From contig CAZTHL010000050.1 in the NCBI GenBank assembly GCA_964613585.1, positions 1 to 27,934 on the forward strand: a DNA stretch of 27,934 bases, given 5' to 3'. Each line of letters starts with the position of its first letter. The stretch's first letter is position 1. Of this stretch, positions 7,760 to 16,412 are shown piece after piece. The DNA comes from CAZTHL01 sp964613585. Lineage in GTDB: Bacteria; Pseudomonadota; Alphaproteobacteria; DSM-16000; Inquilinaceae. Made by a program: the position numbers and the translations under genes. Under the pieces are notes generated by a model. The model was not told where the DNA came from. It made no database searches and saw only the letters and a program-made list of their open reading frames with translations.

Positions 7760-7789
7760 GCGAGCCCATGGCGTCAGCCACGGGCTCGC
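7760..7789 (+). terminator. stem-loop just after the symporter gene
   Basis: GCGAGCCC (7760-7767) pairs with GGGCTCGC (7782-7789), and TGGC (7769-7772) with GCCA (7777-7780), around a GTCA loop. It starts 5 nt after the stop codon. There is no U-tract. The first 16 nt match the sequence after the pseudogene stop at 654-669. Confidence 0.5.
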
Positions 7790-7832
7790 GACGGCGCGCC
7801 CGGGCGACCAGCGTTATCACGGGTCCGACTCC

Positions 7833-7868
7833 GCCGACGCCGGTGAGCGGTCACTCACCGGCGTCGGC
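7833..7868. terminator. perfect 15-bp hairpin between convergent genes
   Basis: GCCGACGCCGGTGAG (7833-7847) and CTCACCGGCGTCGGC (7854-7868) are exact reverse complements with a 6-nt loop. It lies between the + strand symporter and the - strand UPF0104 gene and could stop transcription from both sides. No U-tract is present on either side. Confidence 0.5.
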
Positions 7869-7904
7869 CCAGCCTCCACGAACGGGCCGGAACCGTCATG
7901 AGAC

Positions 7905-8030
7905 AAGCGTGTCCGCGTGACGCGGAATCAGCGCCGGCCCGCGCGCCCCCGCCCGGTCGCCCCAAGCATCCCGTCGCGGGTGGTCGGGCGGGGGAGCGGG
8001 CCGTCGATGCCGCCTGAACCGGAAACGCCG
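7905..8030. repeat. palindromic dispersed repeat, copy A
   Basis: This is one of three related elements of about 125 bp. It runs from AAGCGTGTCCGCGTGACGCG to TGAACCGGAAACGCCG, with an inner near-perfect inverted repeat (CCCCCGCCCGGTCG at about 7946-7959 against a GTCGGGCGGGGG arm at about 7983-7994). It lies between the convergent symporter and UPF0104 genes. The ends are imperfect inverted repeats, TGTCC on the left against GGAAACG on the right. Confidence 0.8.
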
Positions 8031-8069
8031 TCCTCGGCGAGTGGTCTCGTCGGCTCGGAGCCATCGGCC

Positions 8070-9089
8070 TCAGCCGCGTGGCCGGGCGAAGCTGAGCAGG
8101 CCGGCGAGCCCGGCGCTGGTGGCGAGCGCCATGAGCTGCAGCACGATGCCGGCCAGCAGCGCCGGCTCCCAGGCGATGCCGAAGGCGGCCAGCACCGCGG
8201 CCCAAGCCGCTTGCGCGGCGCCGATGTTGGCGATGCCGTTCACCGGCAGGGCGAAGGACAGGGCGTAGGCGGCGACACCCATCATCACCGCGGGCGCCGG
8301 CGGCTCGAGCCCGGCGGCGCGGCTGACCAGCCAGAAGGTGACGGCGACCGCGACCCAGCTGGCCACGGTGGCGGTCACCAGCACGGCGGCCTCGCGCCGG
8401 CTCTGGTCGGCGAGCGCCCCGGCGGCGGCGTCCGCGGCCTCGGCGAGGCGACGCGGCAGGCGCCGGTGGCCGCGCACGGCCCGGGCGGCGAGTCCGGCCA
8501 CCCGCGGCAGCGCGAGCGCCAGGGCAAGGCAGGCCGCGCCGCCGAGCAGTCCGAGCAGAGCCGCCCAGCCGGCCCCCGGAATGCCGAGCCAGGGCGCCCG
8601 TTCCCCGGCAACGGCGATGCCGAGGGAGGCCAGCAGCGACACGGCGATGAAATCATGCAGCCGGACCGCCGCCAGGATGCCGACCGCCCGGCCGAGCCGG
8701 AGACCACGGCTGCGGTTGAGCATGACCGGGAGGCTGACATCGCCGAGCCGCGCCGGGATGGTCGCCGCCAGGAGGTTGTGCATGACCGAGATGCGGGTGA
8801 TGTCGAGGTCGAGCGGGACCCGCGCGGCCGCGGCCAGCCGCCAGGCGCGCAGCACCGGGATGGTGAGCGACCAGAGAGCGGCTGCCGCCAGCCAGCCCGG
8901 ATCGTAGCGCCCGAGCACCTCGACGAGGGCGGCCTCGTCGAGCCGATGCGCAAGAACCGCGATCACCGCCGCGGTCACCGCGACCGACAGGCCTATTCGG
9001 AGCAGGGCGGCGACGCTCGGCCCTCGGCCGGACCGCTGCCGGGTCACGGCCGGGCTCCGCGGGAGCCGGTGAACGGCACCGTGGCGCAT
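8070..9089 (-). CDS. flippase-like membrane protein (UPF0104 / lysylphosphatidylglycerol synthase TM-region family)
   Basis: This 339-residue integral membrane protein has about 8 hydrophobic segments. It shows the pattern of the MprF/AglD/YbhN transmembrane superfamily: LGRYDPGWLAAAALWSLTIP near residue 59, the polar ISVMHNLLAATIPARLGDVS in the middle (here the usual N/P-A-R-x-G-D signature appears as PARLGDVS), and a C-terminal SFALPVNGIANIGAAQAAWA. Members translocate or modify lipid-linked molecules in the inner membrane; the substrate here is unknown. The N-terminal 25 residues are Arg-rich and cytoplasmic. It lies downstream of the DUF6134 gene on the same strand, 118 nt apart, so co-transcription is possible but not evident. 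Confidence 0.75.
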   Translation of the reverse strand: MRHGAVHRLPRSPAVTRQRSGRGPSVAALLRIGLSVAVTAAVIAVLAHRLDEAALVEVLGRYDPGWLAAAALWSLTIPVLRAWRLAAAARVPLDLDITRISVMHNLLAATIPARLGDVSLPVMLNRSRGLRLGRAVGILAAVRLHDFIAVSLLASLGIAVAGERAPWLGIPGAGWAALLGLLGGAACLALALALPRVAGLAARAVRGHRRLPRRLAEAADAAAGALADQSRREAAVLVTATVASWVAVAVTFWLVSRAAGLEPPAPAVMMGVAAYALSFALPVNGIANIGAAQAAWAAVLAAFGIAWEPALLAGIVLQLMALATSAGLAGLLSFARPRG

Positions 9090-9207
9090 GCCTGACCCGG
9101 CATGGATCGGCCTTGGTTCGGTTTCCGCGGAGGCCGCTCCGGGGCTCGCGACGGGTGATCCCGATCCGGACGGCCGGGACCTCCCGGGCCGCGGGGGCCG
9201 CCCCGGC

Positions 9208-9894
9208 TCAGCCGGAGGCCAAGCCGCGCTCGGCCCGCAGGACGATCGTCTCGTCCCGGCTCATGACCTCGGCGCCGACCAGGGTGCCGGCCCGGTCGTA
9301 GGCCAAGTGGCAGGCGGTGCCCGGGATCTTCGTGCGATATTGAGTGACCAGGGTCTGGCGGCCCAGGACCTCTATGAAGCCGGACTCGCCGGGGCTGGTG
9401 GTCACCGGCACCACGAGGCCCTTCTGCGCGTTGACGACGCGCCGCTGGTCGAGCACCTGCATGGTCCAGAGGTCGTTGCTGGTCATGACGTCGGGCGGCG
9501 CGCTGACGTCCCCCTCGGTGCTCCAGATCTTGAAGCGGTCGTTGAGCGCGCTGCCGCGCACCCGATGCAGGGAGCCGTCGTCATCCGTCTCGGTCTCGAG
9601 CTCCGCCAGGCGGCCGTGGCGCCAGACCTCCCTGGCCTCGTGGCGGTAGCGCCACACGGTGACGAAGGCGAGGCCGACGGCCATCTCCACGGTCGTGTCG
9701 ACCGTGAAGCCGTCGCCCGTCGGCGTCATCAGGGTCTTGCGCGTGCCGATGGGCTCGCCCTTGCGGTATATGCGGAACTGCATCGGCTCCCGGTCGGGGA
9801 GCTCGACGACCTGGGTTCGGGCCGGCAGCGGCCCGGGCACGGCGGCCGCGGCCGCGCCGAGCGCGAGGCCCGTCACGAAGGAACGACGGTGCAT
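9208..9894 (-). CDS. DUF6134 family protein with a Tat-type export signal
   Basis: This 228-residue protein of unknown function belongs to DUF6134. It begins MHRRSFVTGLALGAAAAAVP: a twin-arginine motif followed by a hydrophobic stretch and an Ala-rich cleavage region near residues 20-27, indicating export to the periplasm, probably by Tat. The mature part is predicted to be beta-rich and carries FRIYRKGEPIGTR, DGFTVDTTVEMAV, TSNDLWTMQVLDQRRVVNAQ and KIPGTACHLAYDRAGTLVG. AGGGAGGA 8 nt upstream supports the start at 9894. A broken second copy lies at the left edge of the window (6-657). Confidence 0.8.
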   Translation of the reverse strand: MHRRSFVTGLALGAAAAAVPGPLPARTQVVELPDREPMQFRIYRKGEPIGTRKTLMTPTGDGFTVDTTVEMAVGLAFVTVWRYRHEAREVWRHGRLAELETETDDDGSLHRVRGSALNDRFKIWSTEGDVSAPPDVMTSNDLWTMQVLDQRRVVNAQKGLVVPVTTSPGESGFIEVLGRQTLVTQYRTKIPGTACHLAYDRAGTLVGAEVMSRDETIVLRAERGLASG

Positions 9895-10119
9895 GCCGGA
9901 AATCCTCCCTGGGGAAGCGCTCTTTTTGGATAACCCGGTCGAAAGCTTTGGGTGCGAGAACGCGTGATGGATCTTCCCCTTCCGGACATAAGAATGCCTC
10001 TTTCCGGCGGCTTTTCAAAGGCAACCCAATATAAGGCAGCATTCTGAATTCGGTGTTGCCGATTGACCACCGGGCAGCCGTGGTCTTGAGCGACAGGTCC
10101 TTTGTGCAGGGGCGAACGC

Positions 10120-11199
10120 GTGCAGATTGTTACCGACTGGTTCCGGCGCCACTTCTACGATCGCCAGATCGTCATCCTCAGCCTGTTGCTTGCCGGCATC
10201 CTGTTTACCGTGGTCGTGTTCGCGCAGCCACTGACCCCGGTCATCGCCTCGGTCGTCATCGCCTACCTGCTGCAGACGCCGCTGGATTGGCTGCGCCGTC
10301 TCGGCCTGCCGCATCTGCTGGCCGTGATCATCGTCTTCCTCGCCTTTCTCGGGCTGGTCGCCGCGGCCATGCTGACCGTGGTGCCCCTGCTGCTCGAGCA
10401 GGTGGCGCGGCTGCTGCAGCAGGTGCCGGCCATACTGGCGCGCATCAACGATCTGCTGCAGCAGCTGCCCGAGCGCAGCAAAGTCGTCGAGCCGGCCGAC
10501 GTCGACCAGATCTACCAGGGGATCCGCCAGTGGGCCCTGCGCCACGCCCAGCAGGCGCTGTCCTTCTCGGTGGCCTCGATCACCAATCTGGCGTCGATCT
10601 CGGTGACGCTGTTCCTGATGCCGGTGATCCTGTTCTTCCTGCTGAAGGACCAGCACCGGATCGTCGCCTGGCTGGTCGGCTTCCTGCCGGAGGACCGGCA
10701 CCTGGCGGCGACGGTATGGACCGAGGTGGATCGCCAGATCGGCAACTACGCGCGCGGCAAGCTGTGGGAGATCCTGATCGTCGGGTCGGTCGCCTACGCC
10801 ACCTTCTTCCTGCTCGGCGTCGAGTTCGCCTTGCTGCTGGCGTCGTTGACCGGCTTCTCCGTGCTGATCCCGGTGATCGGCGCCATCGCGGTGACCCTGC
10901 CCGTGGCGATCCTCGCCTACTTCCAGTTCGGCCTCGACTACCACACGCTCTGGGTCGTGCTGGCCTACTTCGTGATCCAGCAGCTTGACGGCAACGTGCT
11001 GCAACCGGTCCTGTTCAGCGAGGCGGTGAAGCTGCATCCGGTGGCGATCATTGTCGCCGTCCTCGTGTTCGGCTGGATCTGGGGCTTCTGGGGGGTGGTC
11101 TTCGCGATCCCGCTCGCCACCGTGGTGAACGCGATCCTGCGCGCCTGGCCGCGCGCACCGGGGCCGCAGCAGCGGGTGCCGCTCGACCACGCCGCCTGA
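10120..11199 (+). CDS. AI-2E family transporter (PerM/UPF0118)
   Basis: This inner-membrane protein of about 359 residues has 7-8 transmembrane segments. The family pattern is clear: an N-terminal pair of helices (IVILSLLLAGILFTVVVFAQ, then PLTPVIASVVIAYLLQTPLD), a long amphipathic stretch with LLEQVARLLQQVPAI, then FLMPVILFFLLKDQ, GFSVLIPVIGAIAVTLPVAI and VIQQLDGNVLQPVLFSEAVK with HP next, the P-x-L-x-G/S-x-x-V-x-L-H-P signature. Family members include Na+/H+ antiporters and proposed AI-2 exporters, so the substrate cannot be stated. GTG at 10120 is chosen because AGGGGCGA precedes it; a TTG six codons upstream lacks a site. It is convergent with the radical SAM gene. Confidence 0.85.
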   Translation: MQIVTDWFRRHFYDRQIVILSLLLAGILFTVVVFAQPLTPVIASVVIAYLLQTPLDWLRRLGLPHLLAVIIVFLAFLGLVAAAMLTVVPLLLEQVARLLQQVPAILARINDLLQQLPERSKVVEPADVDQIYQGIRQWALRHAQQALSFSVASITNLASISVTLFLMPVILFFLLKDQHRIVAWLVGFLPEDRHLAATVWTEVDRQIGNYARGKLWEILIVGSVAYATFFLLGVEFALLLASLTGFSVLIPVIGAIAVTLPVAILAYFQFGLDYHTLWVVLAYFVIQQLDGNVLQPVLFSEAVKLHPVAIIVAVLVFGWIWGFWGVVFAIPLATVVNAILRAWPRAPGPQQRVPLDHAA

Positions 11200-11241
11200 G
11201 GCCGCAGGCGGCGGCCGCGGACGCCACAAGCGCCCGGAGCG

Positions 11242-12399
11242 CTACTCCGCGCCTGCCAGGGCCGGCAGCAGTGGGGCCGGCAAGGGCGCGGCGGCCGCCC
11301 CGGCGCCGTCGGCCGTCACCGCGTCGAGGTCGACGGACCGGCGTTGCGGGCCCCAGGACCCGAAGCCCGCCTCGAACCGGCCGGCGAGAGCGGCGCCGCA
11401 CGCCTCGCAGCGTCCGTCGGCCGCAAGATGCCAGGACGACACCCGGTACCAGTCGCGCTCCACCACCGGGCCGCCGCAGCCGCGGCACAGCACCGCATTG
11501 CCGGCGACGTCCCTGGTGTCGCTTGTGTAGGCGTGGCGGAGCCCCTCGGCCCACGCCAGCGCGCGGGCCCGTCGCAGGGCGGCCGGAGGCGTCGGCACGC
11601 TGTCCCTCATGCGCGAGCCCGGCTGGAAGGCGACGAAATGCACGGGCGTGTCGGGGCCCAGCGTCTCGGCGACCCAGCCGCTCAGACGACGGATCGGGTC
11701 GTCCGCGTCGTTGCGGCCGGGAATCAGGAGGACGCTGATCTCGAGCCAAGCGGCGGTCTCGTGCCTGATGTGCCGGAGGACCTTGAGGACCGGGGCGAGT
11801 CGCCCGCCGCAGACGTCCCGGTAGAAGGCATCCGAAAAGGCCTTGAGATCCACGTTGACGGCGTCCAGACGGCCGAACAGCTCCGCCGCCGGCCTCGGGT
11901 TGACGTAGCCGGCGGTGGCGGCGACGGCGCGCAGGCCGGCATCGTGGCACGCGTCGGCGATGTCCAGGGCGTACTCGTGGAACACGACCGGGTCGTTTTC
12001 GGTCAGCACCACCGAGCGGCAGCCGAGCGCCAGCGCGGCCGCCGTCACCCGCTCGGGCGACGCGGCTTCGCCGGTCAGATCGGTGTCCCAGGCGCGGCCG
12101 AGGTCCCAGGTCCGGCAATGCCGGCAGCCGAGGTTGCAGCCGGCCGTGCCAAGCGACAGCGCGGCCGTGCCGGGCAGGTAGTGCAGCAGCGGCACCCGCT
12201 CGATCGGACCAACGCTGAGGCCGCTGGCGCGGCCATAGCTGGTCATGACGATGGCGTCGTCGCGGCGCTGCCGGACGAAGCACCAGCCGCGCTGGCCCTC
12301 CTTCAGCCGGCAGCCGCGCGGGCACAGGTCGCACCTGACGCGGCCGTCCTTGACCGCATGCCAGTACCGGGTGGCAACGACGGTGGGGCCCGGCTCCAT
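11242..12399 (-). CDS. amrS: AmmeMemoRadiSam system radical SAM enzyme
   Basis: This 385-residue radical SAM enzyme binds a 4Fe-4S cluster through C88, C92 and C95 (GTAGCNLGCRHC), followed by RTWDLGRAWD in the place of the family's QNWDIS. N-terminal cysteines C23, C26, C30 and C40 and two C-terminal C-x-x-C pairs (CRGCGG and CEACG) match the AmrS architecture, related to pyruvate formate-lyase activating enzymes. VNVDLKAFSDAFYRDVCGG and HFVAFQPGSRM are typical internal motifs. AmrS normally works with AmmeMemoRadiSam A (AMMECR1) and B (Memo) proteins in an uncharacterised modification; neither partner gene is in the window. It is divergent from DUF445 across 342 nt. Confidence 0.85.
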   Translation of the reverse strand: MEPGPTVVATRYWHAVKDGRVRCDLCPRGCRLKEGQRGWCFVRQRRDDAIVMTSYGRASGLSVGPIERVPLLHYLPGTAALSLGTAGCNLGCRHCRTWDLGRAWDTDLTGEAASPERVTAAALALGCRSVVLTENDPVVFHEYALDIADACHDAGLRAVAATAGYVNPRPAAELFGRLDAVNVDLKAFSDAFYRDVCGGRLAPVLKVLRHIRHETAAWLEISVLLIPGRNDADDPIRRLSGWVAETLGPDTPVHFVAFQPGSRMRDSVPTPPAALRRARALAWAEGLRHAYTSDTRDVAGNAVLCRGCGGPVVERDWYRVSSWHLAADGRCEACGAALAGRFEAGFGSWGPQRRSVDLDAVTADGAGAAAAPLPAPLLPALAGAE

Positions 12400-12741
12400 G
12401 GCTGGCCTCGCTGGACTGGGGTGGCATCCGGCAGCGCCGGGCCGGAAGGGAGTCCCGGCGCGGCGTCCTCCGGAATTGAGGCATCCTCCGCCGCGACACC
12501 TTGCCCTAAGTCAATAATCGTGCCTTGTGCCAACGTGGGTGGGTCACCCCGCGCCGGCGGCCCGGGCTGGTCATCGGCAGGGAGGCCGACGCGCCGGACG
12601 GACGCCTTGTCGAGGATCCGCGGACCACGCTATCGGGTTCGGTGGTAGCATGCTGCGCCATGGCCGCAGGCGTTCGAGGTCCGGGCCGGCTCGGCGCCTC
12701 TCTCCGGTCCCTGCGGGGCACGATGCCGAGACGGTGTTCCC
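12400..12741. other. divergent intergenic region amrS / DUF445
   Basis: This 342-nt region must hold promoters for both flanking genes. A TTGACT on the - strand lies near 12508-12515, but no good -10 follows it. No RNA gene or repeat was recognised. Confidence 0.4.
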
Positions 12742-14064
12742 GTGCATGATCTCTCGCCGTTTCATCTGAAGCCTGGCCCGGCGCGCGACGGGGCCGAACC
12801 CAGCTTCGAGGGCGTCGACGGCGCCACCGCGGCCGGCCAGGACAGCCAGCGCCGCCTGCTGCGCCGCAACCGATGGATCGCCACCGGTCTGCTGATCATC
12901 GTCGCGACGCTGTTCGTTATCCTGGAGAGCCTGCATCCGACCGGGTTCTGGCTGGGTCTCGCGCGGGCCAGCGCCGAGTCGGCGATCATCGGCGCGCTGG
13001 CCGACTGGTTCGCCGTGACCGCCCTGTTCCGCCGCCCGCTCGGCCTACCCATCCCGCATACGGCAATCGTGCCGCGCCAGAAGGATCGAATCGGCGAAGG
13101 GCTCGGCGCCTTCGTCTCCCGCAACTTTCTGGAGCCGGGGCTGGTGGCCGGCAAGGTCCGATCGCTCGACCCCGCCGAGCGGCTGGCGGCATGGCTGACC
13201 CTGCCCGGCACCGCCGAGCGGCTGGCCGACCGGGCAACCGCGATGCTGCCGAAGCTGATCCGCTACGTCGAGGACCGCGAGCTCCGAAGCTTCTTCGAGG
13301 AGGCGCTGCGCGGCCAGCTGCACAGCTACAAGCTGAGTCCGATGCTCGGCCGGCTGCTCGGTCTGGTGGTCGCAACCGGTCATCACCAGCCGCTGATCGA
13401 GCGCTTCGTGCGCATCGGCATCGACATGCTCGAGAACAACCGCGACCGCATCCTGCAGGCGGTGAGCGAGCGGAGCCGCTGGTGGGTGCCCGCGACGGTC
13501 GATCAGCGGGTTGCCCGCACCCTGATCGAGGGGATTTTGCAGCTGCTGAACGACCTCCGCGACCCGCTGTCGCCGGCCCGGCACCGGCTGGAAGCCTCGG
13601 TCGAGACGCTGGCCGCCGAGCTGCAGGACGACACCGACATCCATCGGCATGTCGAGACCATGAAGCGCCGCATCCTCGAGCTGCCGGAGATGCGTGCCGC
13701 CCTGCTGGCCCTCTGGGACGAGCTGCGCCGCATCGTGCTCGACGACGCCACGGCCGAGCGCAGCCGGACGCGCGCGGCGATCAGCACCGGCATCCGCAGC
13801 ATCGGCGCCTCGCTCGAGGCGCAGCCGGCCATGCGTCGCCGGCTCAACCTGGCGGCGGAGCGCGCCGTGGTCGACACGCTGGTGCCGTTCCGCGAGGAGA
13901 TCGGTCGCTTCATCTCAGAGGTGGTCCGCCGCTGGGATGCGCGCACCGTGTCCGACCGGCTCGAGCTCGCGGTCGGCAGCGACCTGCAGTATGTGCGGAT
14001 CTCCGGCACGCTGGTGGCGGCGACCATCGGCGCCCTCATCTTCGCCGTCACCTGGCATGTGTGA
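12742..14064 (+). CDS. DUF445 family membrane protein
   Basis: This 440-residue protein has a membrane helix near the N-terminus (WIATGLLIIVATLFVILESL, about residues 45-64) and another at the C-terminus (LVAATIGALIFAVTWHV). The intervening region is long and alpha-helical. The DUF445 signature is clear: SAESAIIGALADWFAVTALF, then RRPLGLPIPHTAIVPRQKDR and IGEGLGAFVSRNFL. The family is of unknown function and includes yjiN-like proteins. The GTG at 12742 is chosen because it is the only start that leaves the N-terminus intact; the ribosome-binding site is weak. Neighbours do not suggest a role. Confidence 0.85.
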   Translation: MHDLSPFHLKPGPARDGAEPSFEGVDGATAAGQDSQRRLLRRNRWIATGLLIIVATLFVILESLHPTGFWLGLARASAESAIIGALADWFAVTALFRRPLGLPIPHTAIVPRQKDRIGEGLGAFVSRNFLEPGLVAGKVRSLDPAERLAAWLTLPGTAERLADRATAMLPKLIRYVEDRELRSFFEEALRGQLHSYKLSPMLGRLLGLVVATGHHQPLIERFVRIGIDMLENNRDRILQAVSERSRWWVPATVDQRVARTLIEGILQLLNDLRDPLSPARHRLEASVETLAAELQDDTDIHRHVETMKRRILELPEMRAALLALWDELRRIVLDDATAERSRTRAAISTGIRSIGASLEAQPAMRRRLNLAAERAVVDTLVPFREEIGRFISEVVRRWDARTVSDRLELAVGSDLQYVRISGTLVAATIGALIFAVTWHV

Positions 14065-14390
14065 GCCATGGCCCGCTGGCCACGGGGATGCCGCAGGGCG
14101 GATCAGGCGGCGGCGCCTTCGGGCAGGAGGGACGTCGGTCAAGGGGGGCGGAGCGCGGCTCGAACGACGGTGGCGGCGCCGTGACGTTGCGCACCTCGGG
14201 CGAGCGTCTGCCGCGGGGCCGAGGGATCGGACTGCTTGCCGTTCAGGACGTCCGGGGTGCCGTTCGAACCTCTGATGCCGCCGGGCCGACGATACGGCGG
14301 GTCGGCTCGGCTGCGGGCGCGCCCGCCAACCTCGCCACCGCCCGGGCGCGCCGTCGCGAGCCCAGGGCCAATGCCATCGGCTCGCCGACG
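14065..14390. other. intergenic stretch without a recognised gene
   Basis: This GC-rich sequence follows DUF445. Open frames here are Arg/Gly/Pro-rich, without family features. Nothing else was seen. Confidence 0.4.
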
Positions 14391-14627
14391 TCAGCCGACA
14401 AGACGCGAGAGCTGCCGTCCCTCGAGCCGCTCGATAAGCCGGCTCAGGCGCGCCTCATAGCGGGCGCGGTTGCGGTCGAAGTCGCGGGCGATCGGTAATG
14501 GAGCCGCCCGGCCGCCGGCGTAGACGCGATCCGGCAGATCGGCCTTGAACAGGGCCAGCGCCCCGACAGCTCGCAGCTCGTCCTGGATCACCCTTCCCTC
14601 CGTCGCCGCCGGGTTCCCGTTCTTCAC
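14391..14627 (-). CDS. small hypothetical protein
   Basis: This 78-codon frame starts at GTG 14627. The C-terminal half (LPIARDFDRNRARYEARLSR, then LIERLEGRQLSRLVG) is predicted to be a charged amphipathic helix and has plausible codon use, while the first 20 residues look less coherent. No family is recognised and the ribosome-binding site is weak. It could be a real small protein upstream of oxyR's 3' end or a chance frame. Confidence 0.35.
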   Translation of the reverse strand: MKNGNPAATEGRVIQDELRAVGALALFKADLPDRVYAGGRAAPLPIARDFDRNRARYEARLSRLIERLEGRQLSRLVG

Positions 14628-14742
14628 GGTACGCCGTCGGGTTTCTCGTTTTTACGCTGACCACCATAGCGCAGATCATGCTGCAGTGCAACATGCCCTG
14701 CCGGCCAACGCCAGGGGGATGACCGCGGCGCGCCGCCGGCCC

Positions 14743-15669
14743 TCACACGGCGGGCGCCACCTCCTCGGGCAGGTGCGCGAGCAGGAACTCGGCCAGCAGG
14801 CGAAGCTCCTCCTCGCGGGCGCTGCCGCGGCGCCAGACCAGGCCGATCCGGCGCGACGGCGGCGGCGCGGCGAAGGGGCGGATGCTGAGCGCGCCGTTCT
14901 GCTGGTGCAGGCTGCCATGGCAGGCGAGCGCCGGGAGCAGCGTCACGCCGATCCGGCTGGCGACCATCTCGCGCAAGGTCTCCAGGCTGGTCGTCGTGAA
15001 GTCCTCCGAGCGGGCGCGCGAGCCGGACGCCCGGCACACCTCGAGCGCCTGGTCGCGAAAGCAATGACCGTCCTCGAGCAGAAGCACGCTCTCGCTGCGC
15101 AGCGCTTCCCGCGGCACCGCCTCGACCTCGGCCAGCGGATGATCGGCCGGCGCGGCGAGCAGGAACGGCTCCTCGAACAAGGGCCGCGTCTCGAAGCCCG
15201 GGTCGCCCACCGGCAGGGCGAGCAGGGCCGCTTCGAGCCGGCCTGAGTCAAGATGCTCAAGCAGACGCTCGGTCAGATCCTCGCGCAGGTAGAGCCGCAG
15301 CGTCGGGTAGGCGGCACGCAGCGACGGCAGGATGCGCGGCAGGAGGTAGGGGCCCAGCGTCGGGATCACCCCGAGCCGGAAGTCACCGGCAAGAGGCTCG
15401 GCCACTTGGCGCGCCACGGCCACGATGTCATCGAGGTCGTGCAGCACCCGTCTGGCGCGCTGGACCACGGCGCTTCCGGCGGCCGTCGGCAGGACGCCGC
15501 GCCGCGAGCGCTCGAACAGCGGCACGCCCAGCCGCTCCTCAAGCTGCTGGATCTGCGCGCTGAGCGAGGGCTGACTGATATGGCAGGCGGCGGCGGCGCG
15601 GCCGAAATGCCCCTGCTCGGCCACGGCCACGACATAGCGCAGCTGTTTGACCGTCAACGAAGAGGTCAT
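14743..15669 (-). CDS. oxyR: LysR-family peroxide sensor OxyR
   Basis: OxyR senses H2O2 by forming a disulfide and activates peroxide defence genes. The 308-residue protein has an N-terminal winged helix-turn-helix (GHFGRAAAACHISQPSLSAQ, about residues 21-40) and a C-terminal sensor domain. The redox pair is present as LEDGHCFRDQALEVC, with C203 and C212 in the positions of E. coli C199 and C208. The start at 15669 gives the canonical MTSSLTVKQLRYVVAVAEQG; no strong ribosome-binding site precedes it. The gene is divergent from ahpC, and an OxyR half-site overlaps its start codon, which suggests autorepression as in enteric bacteria. Confidence 0.92.
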   Translation of the reverse strand: MTSSLTVKQLRYVVAVAEQGHFGRAAAACHISQPSLSAQIQQLEERLGVPLFERSRRGVLPTAAGSAVVQRARRVLHDLDDIVAVARQVAEPLAGDFRLGVIPTLGPYLLPRILPSLRAAYPTLRLYLREDLTERLLEHLDSGRLEAALLALPVGDPGFETRPLFEEPFLLAAPADHPLAEVEAVPREALRSESVLLLEDGHCFRDQALEVCRASGSRARSEDFTTTSLETLREMVASRIGVTLLPALACHGSLHQQNGALSIRPFAAPPPSRRIGLVWRRGSAREEELRLLAEFLLAHLPEEVAPAV

Positions 15670-15704
15670 AGCGTCGAGCTATTGATCGGTTCGGAATTTC
15701 CGAT
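15668..15704. promoter_or_regulatory. OxyR operator between oxyR and ahpC
   Basis: ATAG (15668-15671), 7 nt, then CTAT (15679-15682) is an exact half of the OxyR consensus ATAG-N7-CTAT-N7-ATAG-N7-CTAT. After the correct 7-nt gap, the second half is degenerate: TTCG (15690-15693), 7 nt, CGAT (15701-15704). This second half contains a 13-bp palindrome TCGGAA-T-TTCCGA (15691-15703). The first half overlaps the oxyR start codon. Confidence 0.7.
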
Positions 15705-15778
15705 TGGAAAACTACCGCAATGCAGCAGAGCTTAGAAGGGCTCTCGCCATCCCCTTACGCAACGAGGAAGCTACCCGC

Positions 15779-16318
15779 ATGCTCAACATCGGCGATACGT
15801 TCCCCGATTTCTCCCTCAAGGCGGTCGTCTCGACCGACCCGAAGAACGCGTTCGCACAGATCGGTCGCGACACCGCTGCCGGCAAGTGGAAGGTCGTGTT
15901 CTTCTGGCCGAAGGACTTCACGTTTGTGTGCCCGACCGAGATCGCCGCGTTTGGCAAGCTGAACCAGGAGTTCGCCGACCGCGACGCGGTGATATACGGG
16001 GCCAGCACCGACAGCGAGTTCGTGCACCTGGCTTGGCGGCAGAATCACGAGGACCTGAAGGACCTGCCGTTTCCGATGCTGGCGGACATCCGCCGCGACC
16101 TGAGCCAGGCGCTGGACATCCTTGACAAGACCGAGGGTGTGTGCCTTCGCGCGACCTTCGTCGTCGATCCAGACAACATCATCCGCTTCGTGTCGGTCAA
16201 CGATTTGAACGTCGGCCGCAACCCGCAGGAGGTCCTGCGCGTGCTCGACGCTCTCCAGACGGACGAGCTGTGCCCGTGCAACTGGCAGAAGGGTGAGGCG
16301 ACGCTGCAGGCGGCCTGA
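15779..16318 (+). CDS. ahpC: alkyl hydroperoxide reductase AhpC (2-Cys peroxiredoxin)
   Basis: AhpC reduces H2O2, organic peroxides and peroxynitrite. The 179-residue protein has the peroxidatic cysteine C51 in FWPKDFTFVCPTEI and a C-terminal CPCNWQKGEA pair (C165, C167). This end is of the mycobacterial AhpC type (CxCNW-x-KG), which is regenerated by AhpD rather than AhpF. The start at 15779 has GAGGAAG 9 nt upstream and gives MLNIGDTFPDFSL; a longer frame from 15704 would overlap the OxyR site. It is divergent from oxyR and followed by ahpD after 278 nt that contain repeat copy B. Confidence 0.93.
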   Translation: MLNIGDTFPDFSLKAVVSTDPKNAFAQIGRDTAAGKWKVVFFWPKDFTFVCPTEIAAFGKLNQEFADRDAVIYGASTDSEFVHLAWRQNHEDLKDLPFPMLADIRRDLSQALDILDKTEGVCLRATFVVDPDNIIRFVSVNDLNVGRNPQEVLRVLDALQTDELCPCNWQKGEATLQAA

Positions 16319-16412
16319 TCCCGCGCACCAGTACTGGGGACATCAACAGGAACTCGAAGGCGCGGCGGGTGCTCGCATGTCGGCGCCCGCCTCACCTCGA
16401 CGTGCGGCCCTA

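Noticed and set aside
6105..7820. 571-codon open frame on the - strand opposite the symporter
   Set aside because: Gln/Arg/Gly-rich composition typical of an antisense frame in GC-rich DNA; the + strand protein has clear SSS features and a riboswitch.
7889..7913. GGAAC followed 16 nt later by TGTC
   Set aside because: No + strand gene lies downstream, the -10 is poor, and it overlaps the edge of repeat copy A.
8000..9095. 392-codon + strand frame opposite the UPF0104 gene
   Set aside because: Composition is Gly/Arg/Gln-rich without hydrophobic or domain features; the - strand frame encodes a coherent membrane protein.
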